From contig CAUJIL010000033.1 in NCBI GenBank assembly GCA_963204845.1, positions 1 to 12,484 of the forward strand: 12,484 bases of DNA, in the 5' to 3' direction. The notes under the pieces are model-generated. The model was not told the DNA's origin. It searched no databases and was given only the letters and a program-made list of their open reading frames with translations. Source of the DNA: Pseudomonadota bacterium (GTDB taxonomy: Bacteria > Pseudomonadota > Gammaproteobacteria > Pseudomonadales > UBA5518). Below, one piece after another: positions 1-6,282 of the stretch (its first letter is position 1; each line of letters begins with the position of its first letter). Made by a program: the position numbers and the translations under genes.

Positions 1-70
1 CGCAGAAGGTCAGCGAAAAGCTCTGACGCGGGGGCGTTGCGGTGTTCGGGCCGCGCCTTGGCGTGTTCGT

Positions 71-122
71 GTAGGTCCGGGCTGTGCCCGGACGGTTTCG
101 TAGGTCCGGGCTGTGCCCGGAC
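71..122 (+). repeat. Two REP-like palindromic units, GTCCGGGC stem type
   Basis: There are two 23-nt units at 71-93 and 100-122. Each starts with the tetranucleotide GTAG and continues with a perfect 8-bp hairpin: arm GTCCGGGC, loop TGT, arm GCCCGGAC. The units are separated by six bases. A GTAG head followed by a palindrome is the known architecture of bacterial REP sequences, such as the GTAG family mobilised by REP-associated tyrosine transposases (RAYT). No transposase lies in the window. They sit downstream of the ilvD stop codon and are transcribed as antisense units if ilvD reads through. Confidence 0.8.
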
Positions 123-124
123 AT

Positions 125-240
125 GTTCGGCCACAGGCCGAACCTACGGGACATGTTCGGCCACAGGCCGAACCTACGCGGGGCAGTGTTCGGCCACAGG
201 CCGAACCTACGGGACATGTTCGGCCACAGGCCGAACCTGC
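125..240 (-). repeat. Four REP-like palindromic units, GTTCGGCC stem type
   Basis: There are four 23-nt units at 125-147, 155-177, 188-210 and 218-240, in opposite orientation to the preceding pair. Read on the minus strand, each is GTAG, then the 8-bp arm GTTCGGCC, the loop TGT and the arm GGCCGAAC. The last unit on the plus strand (218-240) has a degenerate head, CTGC instead of CTAC. Linkers are 7, 10 and 7 bases, and two of them are identical (GGGACAT). The stem differs from that of the first two units, but head, loop and perfect pairing are kept. The array begins about 30 bases beyond the ilvD stop, so in the ilvD transcript it would form stacked hairpins that could protect the 3' end or end transcription. 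There is no U-run typical of an intrinsic terminator. Confidence 0.82.
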
Positions 241-271
241 GGACGGATTCGGCGGTGGGTCGAGTCCGGCG

Positions 272-2116
272 TCAGGGGATCTTCGTGAGATCGCGCACCG
301 CACCGCGGTCGGCGCTGGTGCACAGCATCGCGTAGGCACGCAGCGCCACCGACACCTGGCGTGCGCGCGGCGCGGCGGGCTTCCAGGCCGCGGCACCGCG
401 TGCCTCCATCGCGCTGCGCCGGCGCGCCAGCTCGGCGTCGTCGAGGATCACATCGATGCGGCGTCCCGGGATGTCGATGCGGATGCGATCGCCGTTCTCG
501 ACCAGCGCGATCTCGCCGCCGCTCGCCGCCTCCGGCGAGACGTGTCCGATCGACAGCCCGGAGGTCCCGCCCGAGAAGCGCCCGTCGGTCAGCAGCGCGC
601 AGGCCTGCCCGAGGCCGCGTGACTTGATGTAGCTGGTGGGATAGAGCATTTCCTGCATGCCCGGCCCGCCGCGCGGCCCTTCGTAACGCACCACCACCAC
701 GTCACCGGCCTGCACCGCACCGCTCAGGATGTGCTCCACCGCCTCGTCCTGGCTCTCGCAGACGTGCGCAGGGCCTTCGAACACCCAGATCGATTCGTCC
801 ACGCCGGCGGTCTTCACCACGCAGCCGTCGCGTGCGATGTTGCCGTAGAGCACGGCCAGCCCGCCCTCGGTGGCGTAGGCGTGCGCCGCGTCGCGGATGC
901 AGCCTGTGGCGCGGTCCAGGTCCAGGTCCGGCCAGCGCGTCGACTGGCTGAAGGCCTGCTGGGTCGGGATGCCGGCCGGGCCGGCGCGGTAGAACTCGTG
1001 CACCGCGGCGTCGGCGGTGCGCTGCACGTCCCAGCGTGCGAGCGCCTCGGCCAGCGTGGCGCTGTGGACGGTCGGGATGCGCGCGTTCAGCAGGCCCGCG
1101 CGCTCGAGTTCGCCGAGGATCGCCATGATGCCGCCGGCGCGGTGCACGTCCTCGACGTGGTACTTCGGCGTGCTCGGCGCCACCTTGCAGAGCTGCGGCA
1201 CGCGGCGCGACAGGCGGTCGATGTCCGTCATCGTGAAATCGACGCCGGCTTCCGAGGCGGCGGCCAGCAGGTGCAGGATGGTGTTGGTCGAACCGCCCAT
1301 CGCGATGTCCAGCGTCATCGCATTCTCGAACGCGGCGCGGCTGGCGATCGCGCGCGGCAGCACCGAGGCGTCGTCGTGCTCGTAGTAGCGCCGCGCCAGC
1401 GCGAGCGCCACCCGCCCGGCCTCGAGGAACAGCCGTTCGCGATCGGCGTGCGTGGCGACCAAGGTGCCGTTGCCCGGCAGCGACAGCCCGAGCGCCTCGG
1501 TCAGGCAGTTCATCGAGTTCGCGGTGAACATGCCGGAGCAGGAGCCGCAGGTCGGGCAGGCCGAGCGCTCGTACTCGGCGACCGTCGCGTCGTCGGCCTT
1601 GTCGTCGACCGCGATCACCATCGCGTCGACCAGGTCGAGCTTGTGTTCGGCGAGCCTGGTCTTGCCGGCCTCCATCGGGCCGCCGGAGACGAACACGGTC
1701 GGGATGTTCAGGCGCAGCGCCGCCATCAGCATCCCGGGCGTGATCTTGTCGCAGTTGGAGATGCACACCAGCGCGTCGGCGCAGTGCGCGTTGACCATGT
1801 ACTCCACCGAATCGGCGATCAGGTCGCGCGAGGGCAGGCTGTAGAGCATGCCGTCGTGGCCCATCGCGATGCCGTCGTCGATCGCGATGGTGTCGAACTC
1901 CTTCGCCACCCCGCCGGCACGCTCGATCTCGCGCGCGACCAGTTGCCCCATGTCCTTCAGGTGCACGTGCCCGGGAACGAACTGCGTGAACGAGTTGGCG
2001 ATCGCGATGATCGGCTTGGTGAAGTCCGCGTCCTTCATGCCGGTGGCGCGCCAGAGGGCGCGCGCGCCGGCCATGTTGCGGCCTTCGGTGGTGGTGCGGG
2101 AGCGGTAGCGGGGCAT
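272..2116 (-). CDS. ilvD: Dihydroxy-acid dehydratase
   Basis: This enzyme dehydrates 2,3-dihydroxy-isovalerate and 2,3-dihydroxy-3-methylvalerate to the 2-keto acids that precede valine, leucine and isoleucine, in the cytosol. The product is 614 residues, matching the roughly 616 of E. coli IlvD, so it is complete. Visible family signatures are NMAGARALWRATG (14-26), DDGIAMGHDGMLYSLPSRD (80-98), the iron-sulfur and active-site stretch ISNCDKITPGM (Cys122, Asp123, Lys124), the cysteine-rich ACPTCGSCSGMFTANSMN (Cys187, 190, 193) and the C-terminal LLTDGRFSGGTSGLSIGH. These indicate the oxygen-sensitive [4Fe-4S] type. The ATG at 2114-2116 has an AGGA ribosome site eight bases upstream. It is separated from the upstream dehydrogenase operon by a terminator, so it is probably its own transcription unit. 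Its 3' side runs into the REP array. The assignment is secure. Confidence 0.97.
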   Translation of the reverse strand: MPRYRSRTTTEGRNMAGARALWRATGMKDADFTKPIIAIANSFTQFVPGHVHLKDMGQLVAREIERAGGVAKEFDTIAIDDGIAMGHDGMLYSLPSRDLIADSVEYMVNAHCADALVCISNCDKITPGMLMAALRLNIPTVFVSGGPMEAGKTRLAEHKLDLVDAMVIAVDDKADDATVAEYERSACPTCGSCSGMFTANSMNCLTEALGLSLPGNGTLVATHADRERLFLEAGRVALALARRYYEHDDASVLPRAIASRAAFENAMTLDIAMGGSTNTILHLLAAASEAGVDFTMTDIDRLSRRVPQLCKVAPSTPKYHVEDVHRAGGIMAILGELERAGLLNARIPTVHSATLAEALARWDVQRTADAAVHEFYRAGPAGIPTQQAFSQSTRWPDLDLDRATGCIRDAAHAYATEGGLAVLYGNIARDGCVVKTAGVDESIWVFEGPAHVCESQDEAVEHILSGAVQAGDVVVVRYEGPRGGPGMQEMLYPTSYIKSRGLGQACALLTDGRFSGGTSGLSIGHVSPEAASGGEIALVENGDRIRIDIPGRRIDVILDDAELARRRSAMEARGAAAWKPAAPRARQVSVALRAYAMLCTSADRGAVRDLTKIP

Positions 2117-2140
2117 GGCTGGGGTCCTGCGCGGCGGGCG

Positions 2141-2175
2141 AAAAGCGTGACGGCCATTCTAAGCGCTCGTCACGC
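2141..2175 (-). terminator. Intrinsic terminator of the acyl-CoA dehydrogenase operon
   Basis: About 30 bases after the stop codon of the second dehydrogenase gene, the minus-strand transcript has a perfect 8-bp inverted repeat: GCGTGACG (2168-2175) and CGTCACGC (2145-2152). The loop is 15 bases and four U residues follow directly (2141-2144). A stem plus U-run is the form of a rho-independent terminator. The large loop and short U-run make it moderate in strength. Confidence 0.72.
2156..2161 (-). promoter_or_regulatory. Candidate -10 box of the ilvD promoter
   Basis: The minus strand reads TAGAAT here, five of six matches to the sigma70 -10 consensus, about 40 bases before the ilvD start codon. 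No good -35 hexamer is present at 16-18 bp. It lies inside the loop of the preceding terminator. This is a candidate only. Confidence 0.35.
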
Positions 2176-2205
2176 GATCTCCCACCCGCGCAGGCGCCGC
2201 AGTTC

Positions 2206-3369
2206 TCACACCGTGAACGGGTCCGGGATGGTGCGCGGCAGCTCGCGGTCGAGGATGTCGGTGGCCACCAGCTCCTCCAGGTAGTGCGCGTCCCACCAGT
2301 TCATCTGCAGCTGCTTGGCACGGCGGTAATAGAGCTGGATGTCGTAGTCCAGCGTGAAGCCGATGCCACCGTGGATCTGCTGCCCGGTTGCCGTGACGTC
2401 GCGGAAGGTCTTGCAGCAGAACAGCTTCGCCATCGGTGCGAGGCGGCGCACGTCGTGGCCGCGCGAGCGTGCCCACGCGGCCTCGTAGGCCAGCGTCTTC
2501 GCTCCGTCGACCGCCGCGCTGGCATCCGCCATGTAGTGCGCCAGCGCCTGGAAGGCGCCGATCGGCTTGCCGAACTGCTCGCGGTCCTTGGCGTACTGCA
2601 CGGTGATCTCCAGCGCGCGCTCGGCGCCGCCGGCCGCCCACGCGGCGAGCAGGATGATGCCGTCGTACATCGCCGCTTCCCAGCTGCGCCACCCGCTGCC
2701 CGGCGCACCGATGCGTGCGCTCGCGGGCACCGCCACGTGGTCGAACACCACCCGGTACTGCGTGTCCGAGGCCATCGACTTCTGCTGTTCCAGCCGCACC
2801 CCCGGCGCGTCGCGGTCGACCAGCAGCAGGTCGATCGCCTGCTCGTCGTCGCCGGTGCGCGCGAGCACCAGCAGCTTGTGCGCGGCGGCGCCATGGAACA
2901 CGTGGCGCTTGGTGCCGTGCAGCACGTAGCCGCCCTCGGTGGGCCGCGCGCGCAACTGCACGCCGCGCGGCCCGAAGCCGTTGCCCGGTTCCAGCCAGGC
3001 CGGGGTCACGATGGTCGCGCCGCTGCCGATGCCCGGCAGCAACTCCTGCTGCTGCCCGGCGCTGGCGGCCTCGCGCAGCACCAGCGCACTCAGGGTGGCG
3101 CTGGCGAAGTACGGTCCCGGTGCGAGGTGGCGGCCGAGCTCCTCGTAGATCACCGCGCAGTCGAGCATGTCGAAGCCGGCGCCGCCCATGCTCTCGGGCA
3201 GCATCATCGCCAGCAGCCCGGTCTCGCCCATCTGGCGCCACAGCCCCTCGGGGACGCCGTGCGGGTCGTTCTCCATCGCGCGCACCACCGCGATCGTGCT
3301 GTGGTCGGTGCAGAGGCTGCGCGTCATGTCGCGCAGGATGTTCTGTTCGTCGCTGAATTTCAGATCCAT
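2206..3369 (-). CDS. Acyl-CoA dehydrogenase, FAD-binding (beta-type) subunit
   Basis: This flavoprotein family introduces an alpha,beta double bond into CoA thioesters and passes electrons to electron-transfer flavoprotein. The product is 387 residues, within the family range. An N-terminal helical domain (FSDEQ at 5-9, YEELGRHLAPGPYF at 75-88) is followed by the middle beta domain and the C-terminal domain. The latter has the flavin-contacting RxQFGKPIGAFQALAH (263-278) and QIHGGIGFTLDYDI (331-344). The usual catalytic glutamates are missing: the isovaleryl-CoA dehydrogenase position reads MYDGIIL (234-240), and no YEGT motif is present. This points to the non-catalytic partner of a heteromeric enzyme. 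The ATG at 3367-3369 has GGGAG nine bases upstream. The open frame runs on upstream, but homology begins at this MDLKFSDEQ start. It is the second gene of the operon, 35 bp after its partner. Steroid or other bulky side-chain CoA esters are plausible substrates, but this is inferred. Confidence 0.88.
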   Translation of the reverse strand: MDLKFSDEQNILRDMTRSLCTDHSTIAVVRAMENDPHGVPEGLWRQMGETGLLAMMLPESMGGAGFDMLDCAVIYEELGRHLAPGPYFASATLSALVLREAASAGQQQELLPGIGSGATIVTPAWLEPGNGFGPRGVQLRARPTEGGYVLHGTKRHVFHGAAAHKLLVLARTGDDEQAIDLLLVDRDAPGVRLEQQKSMASDTQYRVVFDHVAVPASARIGAPGSGWRSWEAAMYDGIILLAAWAAGGAERALEITVQYAKDREQFGKPIGAFQALAHYMADASAAVDGAKTLAYEAAWARSRGHDVRRLAPMAKLFCCKTFRDVTATGQQIHGGIGFTLDYDIQLYYRRAKQLQMNWWDAHYLEELVATDILDRELPRTIPDPFTV

Positions 3370-3404
3370 GGTTGCATTCTCCCGATACCGGTTGCGGTTG
3401 CGCT

Positions 3405-4586
3405 TCAGAAGTTGCGCGGCAGCCCGAGGCCGCGCGTGGCGATGATGTTCTTCTGCACCTCGGAGGAGCCGCCGCCGATGGTGTCGATCACGGTGTACGT
3501 GTAGCAGCTCTCGGCGCGGCCCTTCAGCGGCGCGTCCTCGGTGCCGAGTGCGAGCTGCGCGCCGGGGCCCACGATGTCCATCGTTGCGTCGGCCACGCGG
3601 CGCGACAGTTCGGTGGAGTAGAGCTTGTAGCGCGAGGCCTCGACGGTGGGCGTCTTCGGGCTGTTGATCGCCGTATCGACGAAACGCACGCCGAGCAGGC
3701 GCGCCACCTCGCACTCGGTCGCCAGCTGCGCGATGCGCTGGCGCAGGCGCGGGTCGTTCTTCAATGCCTCGCCGTCGCGGGTCGCGTGCTTGACGTGGGC
3801 GCACAGCAGCTCGACGCGACCGCGGATCGGCGCGAAGGTGAACATCGTGAAGCGCTCGATGTCGAGCGCCTCGGCAATGTACTGGAAACCCTTGTTCAGC
3901 TCGCCCACGCGGTAGTCGTCGTGCACGAACACGTTGTCGAAGAACACCGCGTTGGTGCGCTCGCCGCCCATGGTGTACATCGGCTGGATGGTGAGGCCCG
4001 GGTCGTCCATGCGGATCAGGAACAGCGAGATGCCGTGGTGCTTCGGCGCGTCCGGATCGGTGCGCGCGCCCACCCAGTACCAGTCGGCGAAGTGCGCCGA
4101 GGTGGTGTAGACCTTCTGCCCGTTGAGCACCCAGCCGTCGCCCTGGCGCTCGGCGCGCAGGCGCATCGCGGCGGAGTCCGATCCGGCCGACGGCTCGGAG
4201 TAGCCGACCGCGAACTCGATCTCGGCGTTGAGGATCTTCGGCAGGAACTCGCGCTTCAGCTTCTCCGAGCCCACCTTGATCAGCGTCTTGCCGATGATGC
4301 CCACGCCCTTGCCGATCTGCGGCGCGCCCACCGACGAGAGCTTCTCGTTCAGCAGGTATTCGTAGAAGCCCTCGCCGTCCTGGCCGCCGTACTCCCTGGG
4401 CCAGGTGATGCCCAGCCAGCCCCGCTCGGCGAGCTTCTTCATGAAGGCGCGGCGCTCGGGCGTGTCGCACACCTGCGCCATGTTCTCGCGCGTGACGTCC
4501 ATCACGCGCGGGTCCCAGTTGGCCTGCAGGAAGTCGTCGACTTCCTGCAGGAACGCACGCTCCGCGGGCGAAAATTCGAAATCCAT
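3405..4586 (-). CDS. Acyl-CoA dehydrogenase, catalytic (alpha-type) subunit
   Basis: This is a 393-residue acyl-CoA dehydrogenase. The N-terminal domain contains the family phrase WPREYGGQDGEGFYEYLLNEKL (62-83). The middle domain has the flavin and substrate motif GYSEPSAGSDSAAMRLRAER (128-147) and LNGQKVYTTSAHFADWYWVGART (154-176). A glutamate sits in LDIERFTMF (Glu244), matching the position used as catalytic base by isovaleryl-CoA dehydrogenase. The medium-chain position (YEGT) is replaced by GGGSSEVQKN (371-380). The RxQFG flavin motif is not seen. It is therefore complementary to the downstream subunit, as in mycobacterial ChsE-type alpha2beta2 dehydrogenases. The start at 4584-4586 is fixed by a strong AAGGAG seven bases upstream (4594-4599). 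The longer open frame upstream runs through the promoter and is not coding. It is the first gene of the operon, with its promoter in the divergent region shared with the MerR regulator. Confidence 0.9.
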   Translation of the reverse strand: MDFEFSPAERAFLQEVDDFLQANWDPRVMDVTRENMAQVCDTPERRAFMKKLAERGWLGITWPREYGGQDGEGFYEYLLNEKLSSVGAPQIGKGVGIIGKTLIKVGSEKLKREFLPKILNAEIEFAVGYSEPSAGSDSAAMRLRAERQGDGWVLNGQKVYTTSAHFADWYWVGARTDPDAPKHHGISLFLIRMDDPGLTIQPMYTMGGERTNAVFFDNVFVHDDYRVGELNKGFQYIAEALDIERFTMFTFAPIRGRVELLCAHVKHATRDGEALKNDPRLRQRIAQLATECEVARLLGVRFVDTAINSPKTPTVEASRYKLYSTELSRRVADATMDIVGPGAQLALGTEDAPLKGRAESCYTYTVIDTIGGGSSEVQKNIIATRGLGLPRNF

Positions 4587-4614
4587 GGTGCTGCTCCTTA
4601 AGTTCCAGTGGGTG

Positions 4615-4652
4615 GACAAACTTCCTGAAGTTGCCAGTTTGTCATGGACAAA
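4615..4652 (-). promoter_or_regulatory. Overlapping dyads in the 5' leader of the dehydrogenase operon
   Basis: Three perfect inverted repeats share bases here. TTTGTC (4638-4643) pairs with GACAAA (4647-4652) across ATG. AACTTC (4619-4624) pairs with GAAGTT (4627-4632) across CT. GACAAACT (4615-4622) pairs with AGTTTGTC (4636-4643) across 13 bases. The third excludes the first two. They lie between the predicted transcription start and the ribosome site, so they could be operators or alternative RNA hairpins. Confidence 0.5.
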
Positions 4653-4668
4653 ATCAGATTTCAGGCGT

Positions 4669-4697
4669 AGGGTAGGCTTCAAGTCGGAGCTTGTCAA
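4669..4697 (-). promoter_or_regulatory. Sigma70-type promoter of the acyl-CoA dehydrogenase operon
   Basis: On the minus strand a perfect -35 box TTGACA (4692-4697) is followed after 17 bp by TACCCT (4669-4674), which keeps the key T, A and final T of the -10 box. Transcription would start near 4662, giving a leader of about 76 bases. The -35 box overlaps the first of three 11-bp repeats. Confidence 0.62.
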
Positions 4698-4723
4698 CAC
4701 TTTGTCTATGTATTGCCCATGAC
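4691..4723 (+). promoter_or_regulatory. Three tandem 11-bp direct repeats, likely CarH-type operator
   Basis: The repeats are TTGTCAACACT (4691-4701), TTGTCTATGTA (4702-4712) and TTGCCCATGAC (4713-4723), uninterrupted. They share TTG, C and A at positions 1-3, 5 and 7, and keep the pyrimidine/purine class at positions 4, 8 and 9. Flanking 11-mers do not match. Repeat 1 overlaps the -35 box of the divergent dehydrogenase promoter and repeat 3 covers the start codon of the MerR regulator. CarH-family repressors are known to bind tandem 11-bp repeats over a -35 element, which matches this layout. The protein-site match is inferred. Confidence 0.6.
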
Positions 4724-5669
4724 AAATACACTGCCTGCGGGATTCAACATCGCTGCCGTCGAACGCGACACCGGGCTGTCGAAAGACGTGCTGCGCGTGT
4801 GGGAGCGCCGCTACGGATTCCCGGCGCCCGCGCGCGACGCCAACGGGGAACGGGTCTACCCGCCGGAGCAGGTCGAGCGGCTGCGGGCGATGCGGCGCCT
4901 GATGGATCTCGGCCATCGCCCGGGCAAGCTGATGCGGCTGCCGCTGGAGGCGCTGCAGGCGCTGCCGCCACGGCGGCGTGCCGCCGCCGCACCGGGGGCG
5001 GCCCCCGACGACGGCAGCGTCGCCGGCTTCGTCGAGCTGCTGCGCCGCCACGACGCGCGCGGTTTCCAGGCGACGCTGCAACACCGGCTCGGCCGCCAGG
5101 GACTGCAGCGCTTCGTCACGCAGACCATCGCACCGCTGGCGCGCGCGATCGGCACCGAGTGGGAGAGCGGCCAGCTCGCCGTGTTCGAGGAGCATCTGTT
5201 CACCGAGGCGACCGAGCGGCTGTTGCGTCAGGCGATCGGCTCGCTGGCCGGTGTGCGCGAGCCGCCGCGCATCCTGCTGACCAGTGCGCCGGACGAACCC
5301 CACGTGCTGGGGCTGCTGATGGTCGAGGCGCTGCTCGCGCTCGACGGCGCCGATTGCGTGCCGTTGGGGACCCGCACCCCGCTGCCCGACATCGTGCGCG
5401 CCGCGGCGGCACACCGCGCCGAGGTGGTCGGACTGTCGTTCTCGCGCGCCTTCCCGGCGCGGCGCGCCGCCGCGCTGCTGGAGGAGTTGCGCGCCACGCT
5501 GCCGGCAGCGACCGCGCTGTGGGCGGGCGGCGAGGGCGTGCTGCGGCTCACGCCGCCGGCCGGCGTGCTGCTGCTGCCCACGCTCGAGGCCGCGACCGCG
5601 GCGCTCGCCGACTGGCGCGCACACCAGCCCGCGGCGCAGCGCGCGCCGCTCACCGAGGACCTGCCATGA
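4719..5669 (+). CDS. MerR-family regulator with cobalamin-binding domain (CarH/LitR-like)
   Basis: The product is 316 residues. A winged-helix MerR domain is at 9-75 (FNIAAVERDTGLSKDVLRVWERRYGFP, then RVYPPEQVERL). An alanine/proline linker (about 81-98) leads to a helical cap domain with W148-x9-E158-H159, the signature over the upper face of adenosylcobalamin in CarH. A Rossmann B12 domain follows with E193-x-H195-x-x-G198 (His195 as lower cobalt ligand), LGTRTPLPDI (216-225), SFS (240-242) and AGG (269-271). Known relatives bind DNA as tetramers in the dark with adenosylcobalamin and release it in light. The position next to the cap Trp, a histidine in Thermus CarH, is Glu149 here. ATG 4719 lacks a ribosome site; TTG 4713 is an alternative. 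It is divergent from the dehydrogenase operon and overlaps blc by ATGA. Function as repressor is inferred. Confidence 0.88.
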   Translation: MTNTLPAGFNIAAVERDTGLSKDVLRVWERRYGFPAPARDANGERVYPPEQVERLRAMRRLMDLGHRPGKLMRLPLEALQALPPRRRAAAAPGAAPDDGSVAGFVELLRRHDARGFQATLQHRLGRQGLQRFVTQTIAPLARAIGTEWESGQLAVFEEHLFTEATERLLRQAIGSLAGVREPPRILLTSAPDEPHVLGLLMVEALLALDGADCVPLGTRTPLPDIVRAAAAHRAEVVGLSFSRAFPARRAAALLEELRATLPAATALWAGGEGVLRLTPPAGVLLLPTLEAATAALADWRAHQPAAQRAPLTEDLP

Positions 5670-6220
5670 AACGTCTTCATTCGTCGGCCCGCGTGGCGGC
5701 GCTGTTCGGTGTCGTGCTGGCGCTGCTTGCGTGTTCGACCGCCCCGCCCGAGGGACTGCAGCCGGTGACGCCGTTCGAGATCCAGCGCTACACCGGCCGC
5801 TGGTACGAGATCGCGCGGCTCGATCATCGCTTCGAACGCGGACTGAGCGACATCACGGCCCAATACAGCCCGCTGCCCGACGGTGGCATCGAGGTGCGGA
5901 ACCGCGGTTTCCACCTCGCCGACGGCGAGTGGCGCGAGGCCGTGGGGCACGCCCGTTTCCGCGCCGAGCCGGCGATCGCCTCGCTCGAGGTGTCGTTCTT
6001 CGGGCCGTTTCGCGCCGGCTACCACGTGGTGGCGCTGGACCGCGAGCACTATCGATGGGCGCTGGTGGTGGGCTCGGACCGGGACTACTTCTGGATCCTC
6101 GCGCGCGAGCCTGAGCTGCCGCCGGCGCTGCGCGAAGACCTGCTGGCGCAGGCGCGGGCGATGGGCATCGCGGTCGAGCGGCTGATCTGGGTCGAGCACG
6201 GGCGTGCCGGTGCGCGCTGA
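5666..6220 (+). CDS. blc: Lipocalin lipoprotein (Blc family)
   Basis: This is an outer-membrane lipoprotein of 184 residues. The signal peptide (MKRLHSSAR, hydrophobic 10-21) ends in the lipobox LLAC with Cys23, and Ser24 after the cysteine favours the outer membrane. The mature part is a single lipocalin barrel. It has the first signature YTGRWYEIARLDHRFERGL (42-60) and the later GSDRDYFWILAR (136-147). Characterised Blc binds lysophospholipids and fatty acids and is linked to membrane stress and repair. The ATG lies inside the stop of the regulator gene (ATGA), so the two are probably co-translated. Lipocalin genes occur in several light- and B12-controlled LitR clusters together with photolyase and lipid-modifying genes, which supports the regulator assignment. 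No separate promoter was seen. Confidence 0.92.
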   Translation: MKRLHSSARVAALFGVVLALLACSTAPPEGLQPVTPFEIQRYTGRWYEIARLDHRFERGLSDITAQYSPLPDGGIEVRNRGFHLADGEWREAVGHARFRAEPAIASLEVSFFGPFRAGYHVVALDREHYRWALVVGSDRDYFWILAREPELPPALREDLLAQARAMGIAVERLIWVEHGRAGAR

Positions 6221-6282
6221 AGGCGGGGTGCGCTAGACTGCGCACGCCCGCGGGCCCGGACCCGCACCAACCGGGGATGCCG

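Noticed and set aside
71..240. CRISPR array, suggested by regular repeats of about 30-bp period
   Set aside because: Spacers would be only 2-10 bases and some are identical, the repeats switch orientation, and no cas gene is present. GTAG-headed palindromes fit REP elements.
10..396. Small proteins encoded across the repeat array on both strands, with repetitive Cys-Gly-Arg or His-Arg-Pro peptides
   Set aside because: They are translations of the palindromic repeats, lack ribosome sites and overlap the end of ilvD.
731..2284. Long plus-strand open frame opposite ilvD
   Set aside because: It is antisense to a well-conserved gene, has low-complexity His/Arg/Val composition and matches no family I recognise; it is a by-product of high GC at third codon positions.
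2206..4470. A 754-codon fusion of upstream sequence with the second dehydrogenase
   Set aside because: The first half is a shifted frame of the other dehydrogenase gene; homology starts only at the ATG at 3369, which has its own ribosome site.
6241..6266. GC-rich inverted repeat between the lipocalin and aldehyde dehydrogenase genes as a terminator
   Set aside because: The GCGGG and CCCGC arms are short and no U-run follows; similar pairs are expected by chance at this GC content.
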